Assembly (NCBI GenBank): GCA_036824145.1
Contig: DAITAT010000030.1
Location: forward strand, 1-21,054
Reading direction: 5' to 3'
Source of the DNA: DATMMS01 sp036824145
GTDB taxonomy: Bacteria > Chloroflexota > Dormibacteria > DASZGP01
DNA length: 21,054 bases
Each line of letters begins with the position of its first letter. Within the stretch, counting starts at the first letter, position 1. A model generated the notes under the pieces. That model saw nothing but the letters and a program-made list of their open reading frames with translations. It did not search any database and had not been told where the DNA came from. The translations under genes and the position numbers were made by a program. Below are positions 8,472 through 15,049 of this stretch, piece after piece.

Positions 8472-8472
8472 G
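8457..8472. promoter_or_regulatory. Candidate ARG box 1 (ArgR operator)
   Basis: The plus strand reads CTGCATAAAGTTGCAG, a perfect 5-bp inverted repeat CTGCA/TGCAG around a 6-base A/T-rich centre. It matches 12 of 16 positions of the operator I recall for Mycobacterium tuberculosis ArgR, TTGCATAACGATGCAA. It covers the -35 and part of the spacer of the argC promoter, where bound ArgR would block RNA polymerase. Confidence 0.65.
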
Positions 8473-8473
8473 G

Positions 8474-8812
8474 CTACGGATTGTGAAAGCAGCTGCGGGC
8501 GCCGGTGTGGCAGGCGGGCCCGTGCGGGTGGACCCGAAGCAACACCGAGTCGCCGTCGCAGTCGACGGTCACCGAATCAACGTCCATCACGTTGCCCGAT
8601 GTCTCCCCCTTCTGCCAGAGATGGTCGCGGGACCGGCTCCAGAACCACGCCCGGCGCGTCTCCAACGTCCGCCGGTAGGCCTCCTCGTTCATGTGAGCGA
8701 CCATCAGTACGGTGTTATCGGCGCCGTCCTGCACCACCGCGGTGATCAGGCCCGCGGAGAAATCCGGCTCGGTGATCTCGGAGGACCTGGACTCGCCTTC
8801 GGGAGGGGTCAC
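8474..8812 (-). CDS. hisI: Phosphoribosyl-AMP cyclohydrolase
   Basis: Opens the adenine ring of phosphoribosyl-AMP, the third step of histidine synthesis; small zinc- and magnesium-dependent dimer. The 112 residues contain WFWSRSRDHLWQKGETSGN (56-74), the metal site DCDGD (84-88; Asp84, 86 and 88 for Mg, Cys85 for Zn), and Cys101 and Cys108 in ACHTGARSCF completing the zinc site. It ends after this domain, so there is no fused HisE pyrophosphohydrolase, and no hisE is nearby. The GTG start overlaps the hisF stop as GTGA (8809-8812). Last gene of the his block; 37 bases separate it from argC. Confidence 0.95.
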   Translation of the reverse strand: MTPPEGESRSSEITEPDFSAGLITAVVQDGADNTVLMVAHMNEEAYRRTLETRRAWFWSRSRDHLWQKGETSGNVMDVDSVTVDCDGDSVLLRVHPHGPACHTGARSCFHNP

Positions 8813-9582
8813 TCTTGCGGCTCCCGGCGCACCGGGACCCGGTGCTCGGCAAGGTAAGCCTTGGTGTCCTCGATCGAGTACTCACCGAAATGGAAGATCG
8901 ACGCCGCCAGCGCCGCGTCGGCCCCGCCCTCGGTGAGGGCGGCGCGCAGGTGCTCCGGCTCGCCGGCTCCGCCCGAGGCGATCACCGGCACCGGCACCGC
9001 TTCGGCGAGTTCGCGGGTGAGCTCGAGGTCATAGCCGTCCCGGGTGCCATCGCGATCCATGCTGGTGAGCAGTATCTCGCCGGCGCCCCGCTCCACGCCC
9101 TCCCGGGCCCACTCGATCGCGTCGCGGCCGGTGTCCTTGCGGCCGCCATGGCTGTAGACCGTCCAGCCGCCGGCGCCCTCACGCTGCTTGGCGTCGATGG
9201 CCAGGACCACGCACTGAGCCCCCAGCAGCCGGGCGCCATCGCTGATCAGCGCCGGGCGGTCGAGGGCGGCGGTGTTGACCGCGGTCTTGTCGGCGCCGGA
9301 CTCCAGCAGCATCGACATGTCCTCGACGGTGCGGACGCCGCCACCCACGGTCAGCGGGATGAAGACCTGGTCGGCGGTGGCCTTGACCACGTCGATCAGG
9401 ATGGCGCGTGCGTCCGAGGACGCCGTTATGTCGAGGAACACCAGCTCGTCAGCGCCGGCCCGGTCGTAGAAAGCCGCCAGCTCCACCGGGTCGCCGGCAT
9501 CGCGTAGGTCGAGGAACCTGGTGCCCTTGACCACCCGACCGCCAGTGACATCGAGACAGGGGATGACGCGGCGGGCCAGCAT
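8809..9582 (-). CDS. hisF: Imidazole glycerol phosphate synthase, cyclase subunit
   Basis: TIM-barrel subunit that uses ammonia from HisH to convert PRFAR to imidazole glycerol phosphate and AICAR. The 257 residues show the two catalytic aspartates, Asp11 in CLDV and Asp130 in LAIDAK, and the phosphate-binding turns TVGGGVRT (78-85) and ASGGAG. The N-terminus (LARRVIPCLDV) fits HisF and not the paralogue HisA, which is absent from the cluster. ATG start 9 bases after the hisH stop, without a clear Shine-Dalgarno site. It pairs with the product of the preceding gene as a heterodimer. Confidence 0.97.
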   Translation of the reverse strand: MLARRVIPCLDVTGGRVVKGTRFLDLRDAGDPVELAAFYDRAGADELVFLDITASSDARAILIDVVKATADQVFIPLTVGGGVRTVEDMSMLLESGADKTAVNTAALDRPALISDGARLLGAQCVVLAIDAKQREGAGGWTVYSHGGRKDTGRDAIEWAREGVERGAGEILLTSMDRDGTRDGYDLELTRELAEAVPVPVIASGGAGEPEHLRAALTEGGADAALAASIFHFGEYSIEDTKAYLAEHRVPVRREPQE

Positions 9583-9591
9583 CGTTACCGT

Positions 9592-10218
9592 TCAGGCCGT
9601 GGCGCAGCCGGCGACGAAGTTGGCGTACAGCCGCAGCCCGTTCTGGCTGCTCTTCTCGGGGTGGAACTGGGTCCCCGCCACCGACCCTCTGCGAGCGACC
9701 ACGCAGAGGGTGCGACCGTAATCGGCCGTGCCCAGCACCTCGGGACCGCCCTTCAGCTCGGGGTAGTAGCTGTGCACGAAATAGAAGTAGGCGCGGTCGC
9801 GGATGTCCCTGAAGAGGCTGTCAGGAGCCAGCTGCCGGACGCGGTTCCAGCCCATGTGGGGGACCTTGCGATCCGGCGCCTGCACCAGCCGGCGCACCGG
9901 GCCGGGCAGCAGCCCGAGCCCTGGGGTCTTGCCGTCCTCATAGCTGGAGTCGAAGAGCAGCTGGTAGCCGAGGCAGACGCCCAGGATTGGCTTGCCCGCC
10001 CGCGCCTGCTCCACCAGGAAGCCGTCCAGCCCCGAGCTGGAGAGCTTTTGGCGCGCCGGCGCAAAGGCCCCCACTCCCGGCAGGACGATGCCGGCGACGT
10101 CGGCCAGGGACTGCCTGGCGGCTGTCACCTCGACTTCGGCGCCGGCGTGCTCCAGCCCGCGGCGAACGCTGCGCAGGTTGCCGACGCCGTAGTCGACGAC
10201 CCCGATGCGAATGGCCAC
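9592..10218 (-). CDS. hisH: Imidazole glycerol phosphate synthase, glutaminase subunit
   Basis: Class I glutamine amidotransferase that supplies ammonia to HisF. In 208 residues the catalytic triad is visible: Cys82 in GVCLGYQLLF, and His186 and Glu188 in TQFHPEKSS. The oxyanion strand is LPGVGAF (46-52), and the start DYGVGNLRSV is typical of HisH. The start codon is GTG at 10218, 9 bases after the hisB stop; the second codons match the family N-terminus, so no shorter start is needed. The usual neighbour hisA is missing between it and hisF. Confidence 0.96.
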   Translation of the reverse strand: MAIRIGVVDYGVGNLRSVRRGLEHAGAEVEVTAARQSLADVAGIVLPGVGAFAPARQKLSSSGLDGFLVEQARAGKPILGVCLGYQLLFDSSYEDGKTPGLGLLPGPVRRLVQAPDRKVPHMGWNRVRQLAPDSLFRDIRDRAYFYFVHSYYPELKGGPEVLGTADYGRTLCVVARRGSVAGTQFHPEKSSQNGLRLYANFVAGCATA

Positions 10219-10227
10219 CGCAGGACC

Positions 10228-10848
10228 CTAGAGGATGCCCTTGGTCGAGGGCACGCCACCACCGCCCATGCTGACCGCGTCGCGAAGAGCCAGGCCCAGC
10301 GCCTTGAACATCGACTCCGCGATGTGGTGACGGTCACGGCCACGGATGTAGTCGACGTGGACGGTGGCGCCGGCGTGGATGGCGAAGGCTTTGAAGAACT
10401 CCACCAGGTTGTCGGTGGCGTAAGTCCCGGAGAGGCCCTTGAGCTTGCCCTGGTCCGCAAAGATGCAGTGGGGGCGCTGGCTGAGGTCGACCACCACCCG
10501 GGAGAGGGCCTCGTCGAGCGGCGCGTAGGCGGAGCCGAAACGCACGATCCCGACGCGGGCCCCCAGCGCCTGGCTCAGGGCCTGGCCGAAGACGATGCCG
10601 GCGTCCTCCGTGAGGTGGTGCTCGTCGATCTCGATGTCGCCTCGGCCGGTCATCTGCAGAGTGAAGCCGGCGTAGCGGCCGGTCTGTTCCAGCATGTGGT
10701 TGAGGAACGGCAGTCCGGTGTCGACGACCGCGGTGCCCTTGCCGTCGAGGGCGATCGCACACTTCAGCTGCGTCTCGCGGGTATCGCGCCGAACCCGAGC
10801 CCGCCGGGGAGGCGCCACCTTGGTGCGCCGCGGGGCTGCTTTCGCCAT
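10228..10848 (-). CDS. hisB: Imidazoleglycerol-phosphate dehydratase
   Basis: Dehydrates imidazole glycerol phosphate to imidazole acetol phosphate; manganese-dependent 24-mer. The 206 residues carry FLNHML with His51, the metal motif DEHHLTED (75-82), and GRDRHHIAES (170-179) with a second His pair and Glu178. It is the monofunctional form, without the histidinol-phosphatase domain of the E. coli enzyme, so that phosphatase must be separate. The first 20 or so residues are unusually basic (Lys/Arg/Pro-rich) and extend a little beyond the common start. ATG lies 2 bases after the hisD stop. hisC, often found between hisD and hisB, is absent. Confidence 0.96.
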   Translation of the reverse strand: MAKAAPRRTKVAPPRRARVRRDTRETQLKCAIALDGKGTAVVDTGLPFLNHMLEQTGRYAGFTLQMTGRGDIEIDEHHLTEDAGIVFGQALSQALGARVGIVRFGSAYAPLDEALSRVVVDLSQRPHCIFADQGKLKGLSGTYATDNLVEFFKAFAIHAGATVHVDYIRGRDRHHIAESMFKALGLALRDAVSMGGGGVPSTKGIL

Positions 10849-10850
10849 CT

Positions 10851-12185
10851 CTATTCTCTTGCCTCCAATCGATCCAGCAACACCTCAAGGGAGCGCTGGT
10901 GGGCCGCCAATCCTTCCATCTTGGCGAGCTCGATGCCCACGGGCGCGATCTCTCGAGCGGTCTCCGGGCTCAACCGCACCACCGACGTCCACCGGTAGAA
11001 GTCGTAGACCCCCAGCGGCGAGTTGAAGCGCGCCGCGCCACCGGTGGGCAGCGTGTGGTTGCTGCCGGCAACGTAGTCGCCCATCGGCACCGGGCTGTGG
11101 GGGCCGACGAACACCATCCCCGCGCCGCGCACCAGGGGCAGCAGCCGGTCGGGCTCCCGGACCAGCAATTCCATGTGCTCGGGAGCGAACTCCGAGGCCA
11201 ACTCAACGGCGGCCTCAAGGCTGTCCACGATGACGGTGGCGGCGTGGAGGTCGGCGACCTCGGCGCTGAAACGATTCGCCAGCTGGTCGGCGGCCAGGTC
11301 GGCCGCCACCTGGCGGGCCAGGTCCGGCGAATCGGTCAACAGCACAGCCCATGCGACGGGGTCGTGCTCCAGCTGCGAAGCCAGGTCGGCGACGATCTGG
11401 CCGGCGTCGGCGCTCTCGTCGGCGATGACCAGGATCTCGCTGGGCCCGGCCAGGCCGTCGATGTCGACGACGCCGTACACCGCCCGCTTGGCCAGGACAA
11501 CGAAAACGTTGCCGGGGCCGGTGATCTTGTCGACCGGCGGCAAACTCCGGGTGCCGTAGGCCAGCGCCGCCACGGCCTGTGCCCCGCCGACCTTGAACAC
11601 CCGCGCCACCCCCGCCAGGCGCGCCGCGTAGAGCACCGCGGGGGTGACCCGGCCTGCCTCACCCGGCGGCGTCACCATGACGATCTCGTCAACGCCGGCA
11701 AGTCGCGCCGGGATGGCGTTCATCAGAACCGTGCTGGGGTAGCGGGCACGACCGCCGGGGACGTAGATGCCCACCCGCCGCAGCGGCTGGGGCCGGAGCT
11801 CGACCTCGCCCAGGCTCAGGACCCGGGGGAGCTGGAGGGCGTGGAAAGCCTCGATCCGGGCGGCCGCCGCCTCGATCGCCGCGCGCGCCTCGGCGCTGAC
11901 CTCGGCCGCGCCCTCGTCCCACTCCTCCCGCGACAACTCCAGGCTCTCGGGGCGAACACCGTCGAGGGCTTCGGTCAGCCGCAGCAGCGCCTCGTCGCCG
12001 TCGGCGATGACCTGGCGAATGATCTCGTCGACGCCGTCGGCGGCGCTCGTCACCGGGCGACCGACCGCGGCCGCCATGAGCTCGAGCGCCGCGGCGGGCA
12101 GGTCCGGCACCGCGAAACGCCGCGCCGGCATGCGCGATCGCCACTCCGCGGCGGCGAACGTGGGGATCTGGAGCCCGCCGCTCAC
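10851..12185 (-). CDS. hisD: Histidinol dehydrogenase
   Basis: Zinc-dependent, NAD-using oxidation of histidinol to histidine in two steps, the end of the pathway. All zinc and catalytic residues can be placed in the 444-residue product: Gln271 and His274 in SQLEHDPVAWA, the Glu336-His337 pair in FAPEHMELL, Asp370 in MGDYVAGSNHTLPTGG, and His429 in GLAAHQRSLEVL. YVPGGRARYPSTVLM (141-155) and KITGPGN (220-226) are also family hallmarks. GTG start overlapping the hisG stop as GTGA (12182-12185). About 15 residues before the core (IPTFAAAEWRSR) look unremarkable. Confidence 0.97.
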   Translation of the reverse strand: MSGGLQIPTFAAAEWRSRMPARRFAVPDLPAAALELMAAAVGRPVTSAADGVDEIIRQVIADGDEALLRLTEALDGVRPESLELSREEWDEGAAEVSAEARAAIEAAAARIEAFHALQLPRVLSLGEVELRPQPLRRVGIYVPGGRARYPSTVLMNAIPARLAGVDEIVMVTPPGEAGRVTPAVLYAARLAGVARVFKVGGAQAVAALAYGTRSLPPVDKITGPGNVFVVLAKRAVYGVVDIDGLAGPSEILVIADESADAGQIVADLASQLEHDPVAWAVLLTDSPDLARQVAADLAADQLANRFSAEVADLHAATVIVDSLEAAVELASEFAPEHMELLVREPDRLLPLVRGAGMVFVGPHSPVPMGDYVAGSNHTLPTGGAARFNSPLGVYDFYRWTSVVRLSPETAREIAPVGIELAKMEGLAAHQRSLEVLLDRLEARE

Positions 12186-12823
12186 GCCGCCGCTCCCGCG
12201 ACCCCCTGGCGCAACCGGCCGACCATGTCCTGGACCTCGTCCCCGCGGGTCCGGAGGCTGACCTGGTTGGCGATCAGCCGGGCGGTGCTGCGCCCGACCT
12301 CGTTGATCTCACGGAGGCGATTGGCCCGCAGCGTGCCGCCGGTCGCGGTGATGTCAACCACGGCGTCGGCGAGGCCGGTCAGAGGCGCCAGCTCGACCGA
12401 GCCGTAGAGCTTGATCAGCTCCGCCTCCTGGCCCTGCGACTCGAAATACCGGCGCGCCGCGGCGAGGTACTTGGTGGCCACGCGGAGCATCGGCGGCCAG
12501 GTGTGAGGCCCGCCCAGCGGCGAGTCCTCGGGGACAGCCATCACCAGGCGGCAGGCGCCAAAAGCGAGGTCGAGCAGCTCGTAGTGGACCCGCTCGGTCT
12601 CCCAGAGCGCGTCCTTGCCGACAATGCCGAGGTCGGCCGAGCCATGGTCGACGTACACCGCCACGTCCAGCGGCCGCACCGTGACCAGGGTCAGGTCGTC
12701 ACTCGGACGAAGGACCAGCTTGCGACCGATGTCTTCGGGGGTGACCTCGGCCACGCCGGCCCCGCCCAGCAGCCGCAGCGCCCCCGGCAGCAGGTAGCCC
12801 GTGGGGATGGCGATGGTGATCAT
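12182..12823 (-). CDS. hisG: ATP phosphoribosyltransferase, short catalytic subunit
   Basis: Condenses ATP with PRPP in the first, controlled step of histidine synthesis. At 213 residues it is the short HisG form, which lacks the C-terminal regulatory ACT-like domain and needs HisZ for activity and histidine feedback. The PRPP-binding segment is LADAVVDITATGGTL (151-165), preceded by KLYGSVELAP (138-147). SADLGIVGKDALWE (62-75) is typical of the family. The ATG overlaps the hisZ stop as ATGA (12820-12823), in keeping with the two subunits assembling as a hetero-octamer. Confidence 0.96.
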   Translation of the reverse strand: MITIAIPTGYLLPGALRLLGGAGVAEVTPEDIGRKLVLRPSDDLTLVTVRPLDVAVYVDHGSADLGIVGKDALWETERVHYELLDLAFGACRLVMAVPEDSPLGGPHTWPPMLRVATKYLAAARRYFESQGQEAELIKLYGSVELAPLTGLADAVVDITATGGTLRANRLREINEVGRSTARLIANQVSLRTRGDEVQDMVGRLRQGVAGAAA

Positions 12824-14058
12824 GGAGCGAACTCGAATGGGCGCCGCCCATCGGCATCGAGCAGCCAGCGCTGCTCGCCGGTACAGAGCACCACCCGCGC
12901 GGCGCCAACCTCAGCCGCCCGCCGTCGCATCTCCGCCTCGCCAGACGGCGCCACCTCCATGACCACCGCGTTGCCAGAGCGGCGCAGGCGCGCGGCCAGC
13001 TCGACGGCGGCGGCAGGCTCGGCCTCGAAGCCCACCAGCACCAGGTCCGTCCGGTCGCTACCTGAGCCGTTGCTGAGGACCGATTGCACCCGGTCGAGGA
13101 AGACCACCACGCCGGTCGCCGGGCGGGCCGGGCCGAATCGCTCCAGCAGGCCGTCGTAGCGACCGCCTGCGGCCAGCGGAGCGCCCAGCCCCGGGCTGAA
13201 GACCTCGAAGATGATCCCGGTGTAGTAGTCGAAATCACGGACCGCGCCGAGGTCGAGGTTGACCCGCGCCGAGACACCGTGGGCGACCAGCAGGTCATGG
13301 ACCTCGTGCAACTCGCGCACCGCCTGCTCCGAGACGGGGTTGTCGACCAGCGCCACGGCCGCCCGCAGGATGTCGGGGTCGCCGCGCAGCGCCGGGAACC
13401 GGAGCAGCAGCTCCTGTTCGGCGGCACGCAGGTCGGTCTCGGCGAGGGCCTTCTCCAGCTCGACGAGGTCGCGACCGCCGAGCGCGTCGAGTACGCGGGC
13501 GCGCTGCGCGGGCCCAAGACCGGCGATCAGCCCGCCAAAGAAGCCGACATGGCCGACCTCCACCTGGAACTCGCCGAGCCCGGCTGCCTCCAGCGCGGTG
13601 ATCGCCATCGCCACCACCTCGGCATCGGCAGCGGCGCTGTGGATCCCGATCAGCTCGGCGCCGGCCTGGAAGGACTGGCGGCCGGAGCCGGGTGCAGGGT
13701 GGCCCTCGAAGGTCGGGCCCAGGTAGCAGAGTCGCAGCGGCAGCGGCGCCTGGCGGAGTTGGCCGGCGGCGAGCCGGGCCACCGGCACAGTCCGCTCCCC
13801 CACCATCGCCAGCATCCGGCCGTCCCCGTCAGAGAACTTGAACAGCCGTCGCACCCGCTCCGGTTCGACTCCCAGCTGCAGCGTCGAAAGCAGTTCCACC
13901 GCCGGCGTCTCGACGAGTTCGTATCCCCAGGACACGAAGGTCTTCAGCATCCGGTCTTCGAGGGTCCGCCGCTGCCGCGCCACGCCCGGCAGCAGGTCGG
14001 CAAAGCCGGAAGCGCGCGCCGCCAGGCCATTGGGTGTCGTCGGGGTTGGCAGTTTCAC
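12820..14058 (-). CDS. hisZ: ATP phosphoribosyltransferase regulatory subunit
   Basis: Catalytically dead relative of histidyl-tRNA synthetase that activates short HisG and carries histidine feedback. The 412 residues show the class II core: GYELVETPAVELL (45-57), FKFSDGDGRMLAM (73-85), GRQSFQAGAELIG (126-138) and the HisZ-type VRDFDYYTGIIFEVF (273-287) followed by AGGRYDGL (297-304). Adjacency to short hisG supports HisZ over HisRS. An alpha/beta segment at about 337-400 resembles the anticodon-binding domain of HisRS, which many short HisZ proteins lack. The start is GTG at 14058 with no good ribosome binding site. It overlaps an 8-codon upstream ORF. First gene of the his block. Confidence 0.93.
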   Translation of the reverse strand: MKLPTPTTPNGLAARASGFADLLPGVARQRRTLEDRMLKTFVSWGYELVETPAVELLSTLQLGVEPERVRRLFKFSDGDGRMLAMVGERTVPVARLAAGQLRQAPLPLRLCYLGPTFEGHPAPGSGRQSFQAGAELIGIHSAAADAEVVAMAITALEAAGLGEFQVEVGHVGFFGGLIAGLGPAQRARVLDALGGRDLVELEKALAETDLRAAEQELLLRFPALRGDPDILRAAVALVDNPVSEQAVRELHEVHDLLVAHGVSARVNLDLGAVRDFDYYTGIIFEVFSPGLGAPLAAGGRYDGLLERFGPARPATGVVVFLDRVQSVLSNGSGSDRTDLVLVGFEAEPAAAVELAARLRRSGNAVVMEVAPSGEAEMRRRAAEVGAARVVLCTGEQRWLLDADGRRPFEFAP

Positions 14059-14081
14059 TGCTGTTTCACTGTCGTTTTCAT
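14055..14081 (-). CDS. Possible 8-codon upstream ORF of hisZ
   Basis: An ATG at 14081 opens MKTTVKQQ and ends at TGA 14057-14055, which overlaps the hisZ GTG as GTGA. It lies about 9 bases from the predicted transcription start. It has no histidine codons, so it is not a classic His attenuator leader; translational coupling to hisZ is the simplest role. The stretch also contains the 9-base direct repeat CAGTGAAAC twice at an 11-base period (14071-14063 and 14060-14052). Could be chance. Confidence 0.3.
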   Translation of the reverse strand: MKTTVKQQ

Positions 14082-14082
14082 T

Positions 14083-14100
14083 ACTTTAGCGTAGTAAAGT
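14083..14100. promoter_or_regulatory. Palindromic operator candidate at the his promoter
   Basis: ACTTTAGCGTAGTAAAGT is an 18-base palindrome with perfect 6-base arms (ACTTTA/TAAAGT) around 6 central bases. It overlaps the predicted -10 and transcription start, the place for a repressor. It is unlike the ARG boxes before argC, so a different, unidentified regulator is implied, perhaps one sensing histidine. Confidence 0.5.
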
Positions 14101-14126
14101 TACAGGAAGCCGGCGGCCGGAGTCAA
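14097..14126 (-). promoter_or_regulatory. Promoter of the his operon
   Basis: -35 TTGACT (14126-14121, 5/6 match) and -10 TAACTT (14102-14097, 3/6) are separated by 18 bases. This predicts a start near 14090, about 32 bases before the hisZ GTG. The region is AT-rich in an otherwise GC-rich setting and is the only non-coding gap before hisZ. The -10 is weak, so the exact position is uncertain. Confidence 0.5.
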
Positions 14127-14154
14127 CACCGGTCGGCAGGTCAGAATTTTTGGT

Positions 14155-15015
14155 TCAGGTCTTGGGGCGGATGCCGACGACTCGCGCCAGCAGGGCGTCG
14201 CGGCCCTTATCGGGCAGCAGCCGCAGCACTGCTTGGCCGCGCGCATCGTTACCCACCAGGTAGCGTGTCTTCGGCCGCGGCGAGGTCAGGGCATGCTCCA
14301 CGGCGTCGGCCACCCGCGCCGGGGGGATCCCCGCTTTGGCGGTCCGCTCGGTCAGCTTGCGCATCCGCGGAATCAGGTCGCCGTACAGCTCGATCGCCTC
14401 GGGAGTCAAGTTCTTCACCTGCTTGTCGAATTGCTCGAAGCCGCGCTCCCAGAGCGGGGTCGCGATCGAGCCCGGCTCGATGCAGGCCACCTTGATCCCC
14501 CACGGTCGGAGCTCGACGCGCAGCGCGTCGGAGATGGCTTCGACCCCGAACTTGGTGGCCGAGTAGGCGCTGACGAATGGAACCGAGATCTTGCCACCGA
14601 CCGAGCTCATGTTCACAATGCGGCCGCCTCCCTTGCGGACCAGCGCCAGGAACGCCTGCGTCACCGCGATCAAACCGAACACGTTGACCTCGAACATCGC
14701 CCGGATCTCGTCAAGGTCCTGAAACTCCAGCGGGCCGCCAAAGGAGACGCCGGCGTTGTTGACCAGCCCCTTGAGCCCGGAGTTCCCGACCGCCTCGGTG
14801 ACCTCGGCCGCGGCGCGCTTGACCGACTCGCCGTCGGCGACGTCGATCATCAGCGGGCGCAGGCCGGGAAGGCTCTGGCTCTGCAGTCGCTCGGCGTCGG
14901 CGGATTTCCGAACCCCGGCGAAGACGACAAAGCCCTGGGCCGCCAGCCTGGTGGCGGTGGCCTGGCCGATGCCGGTGGAGGCACCGGTGACGACGACGTA
15001 GCCTCGATCGTTCAT
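14155..15015 (-). CDS. Short-chain dehydrogenase/reductase, substrate unknown
   Basis: Classical SDR-family NAD(P)-dependent oxidoreductase of 286 residues. Rossmann motif TGASTGIG (10-17), NNAG (86-89), Asn111 in EVNVFG, Ser138 in NMSS and the catalytic Tyr151-x-x-x-Lys155 are all present, so it should be active. Arg36 after the second strand (AGVRKS) hints at NADP(H) preference (inference). The C-terminal part, with a GDLIPRMRK segment and an RYLVGNDARGQAVLRLLPDK ending, resembles SDRs annotated as retinol or steroid dehydrogenase-like, which does not identify the substrate. ATG 15015 is preceded by GGGAGGGA at 6-base spacing. It lies 34 bases after the TPR gene, probably in one transcript, and just before the his promoter. 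Confidence 0.88.
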   Translation of the reverse strand: MNDRGYVVVTGASTGIGQATATRLAAQGFVVFAGVRKSADAERLQSQSLPGLRPLMIDVADGESVKRAAAEVTEAVGNSGLKGLVNNAGVSFGGPLEFQDLDEIRAMFEVNVFGLIAVTQAFLALVRKGGGRIVNMSSVGGKISVPFVSAYSATKFGVEAISDALRVELRPWGIKVACIEPGSIATPLWERGFEQFDKQVKNLTPEAIELYGDLIPRMRKLTERTAKAGIPPARVADAVEHALTSPRPKTRYLVGNDARGQAVLRLLPDKGRDALLARVVGIRPKT

Positions 15016-15049
15016 CGAATCCCTCCCATCGAATCTCTGCCCCCCGGGA

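Noticed and set aside
2212..12407. Long plus-strand open frames opposite the arg and his genes (for example 2212-3885, 4076-5599, 9661-10998, 10899-12407)
   Set aside because: They lie antisense to firmly identified genes, have Arg/Gly/Ala/His-rich compositions without any recognisable motif, and are expected in GC-rich DNA.
12820..14058. Histidyl-tRNA synthetase instead of HisZ
   Set aside because: Next to a short hisG with an ATGA overlap, and the YYTG motif region reads VRDFDYYTG as in HisZ rather than the VRGLDYYT of true HisRS.
14114..14151. Hairpin plus T-run between SDR and hisZ as a terminator
   Set aside because: The stem is 7 bp with one wobble on the plus strand (a mismatch on the minus strand where genes lie), and the T-run (14147-14151) is 10 or more bases away and on the plus side only.
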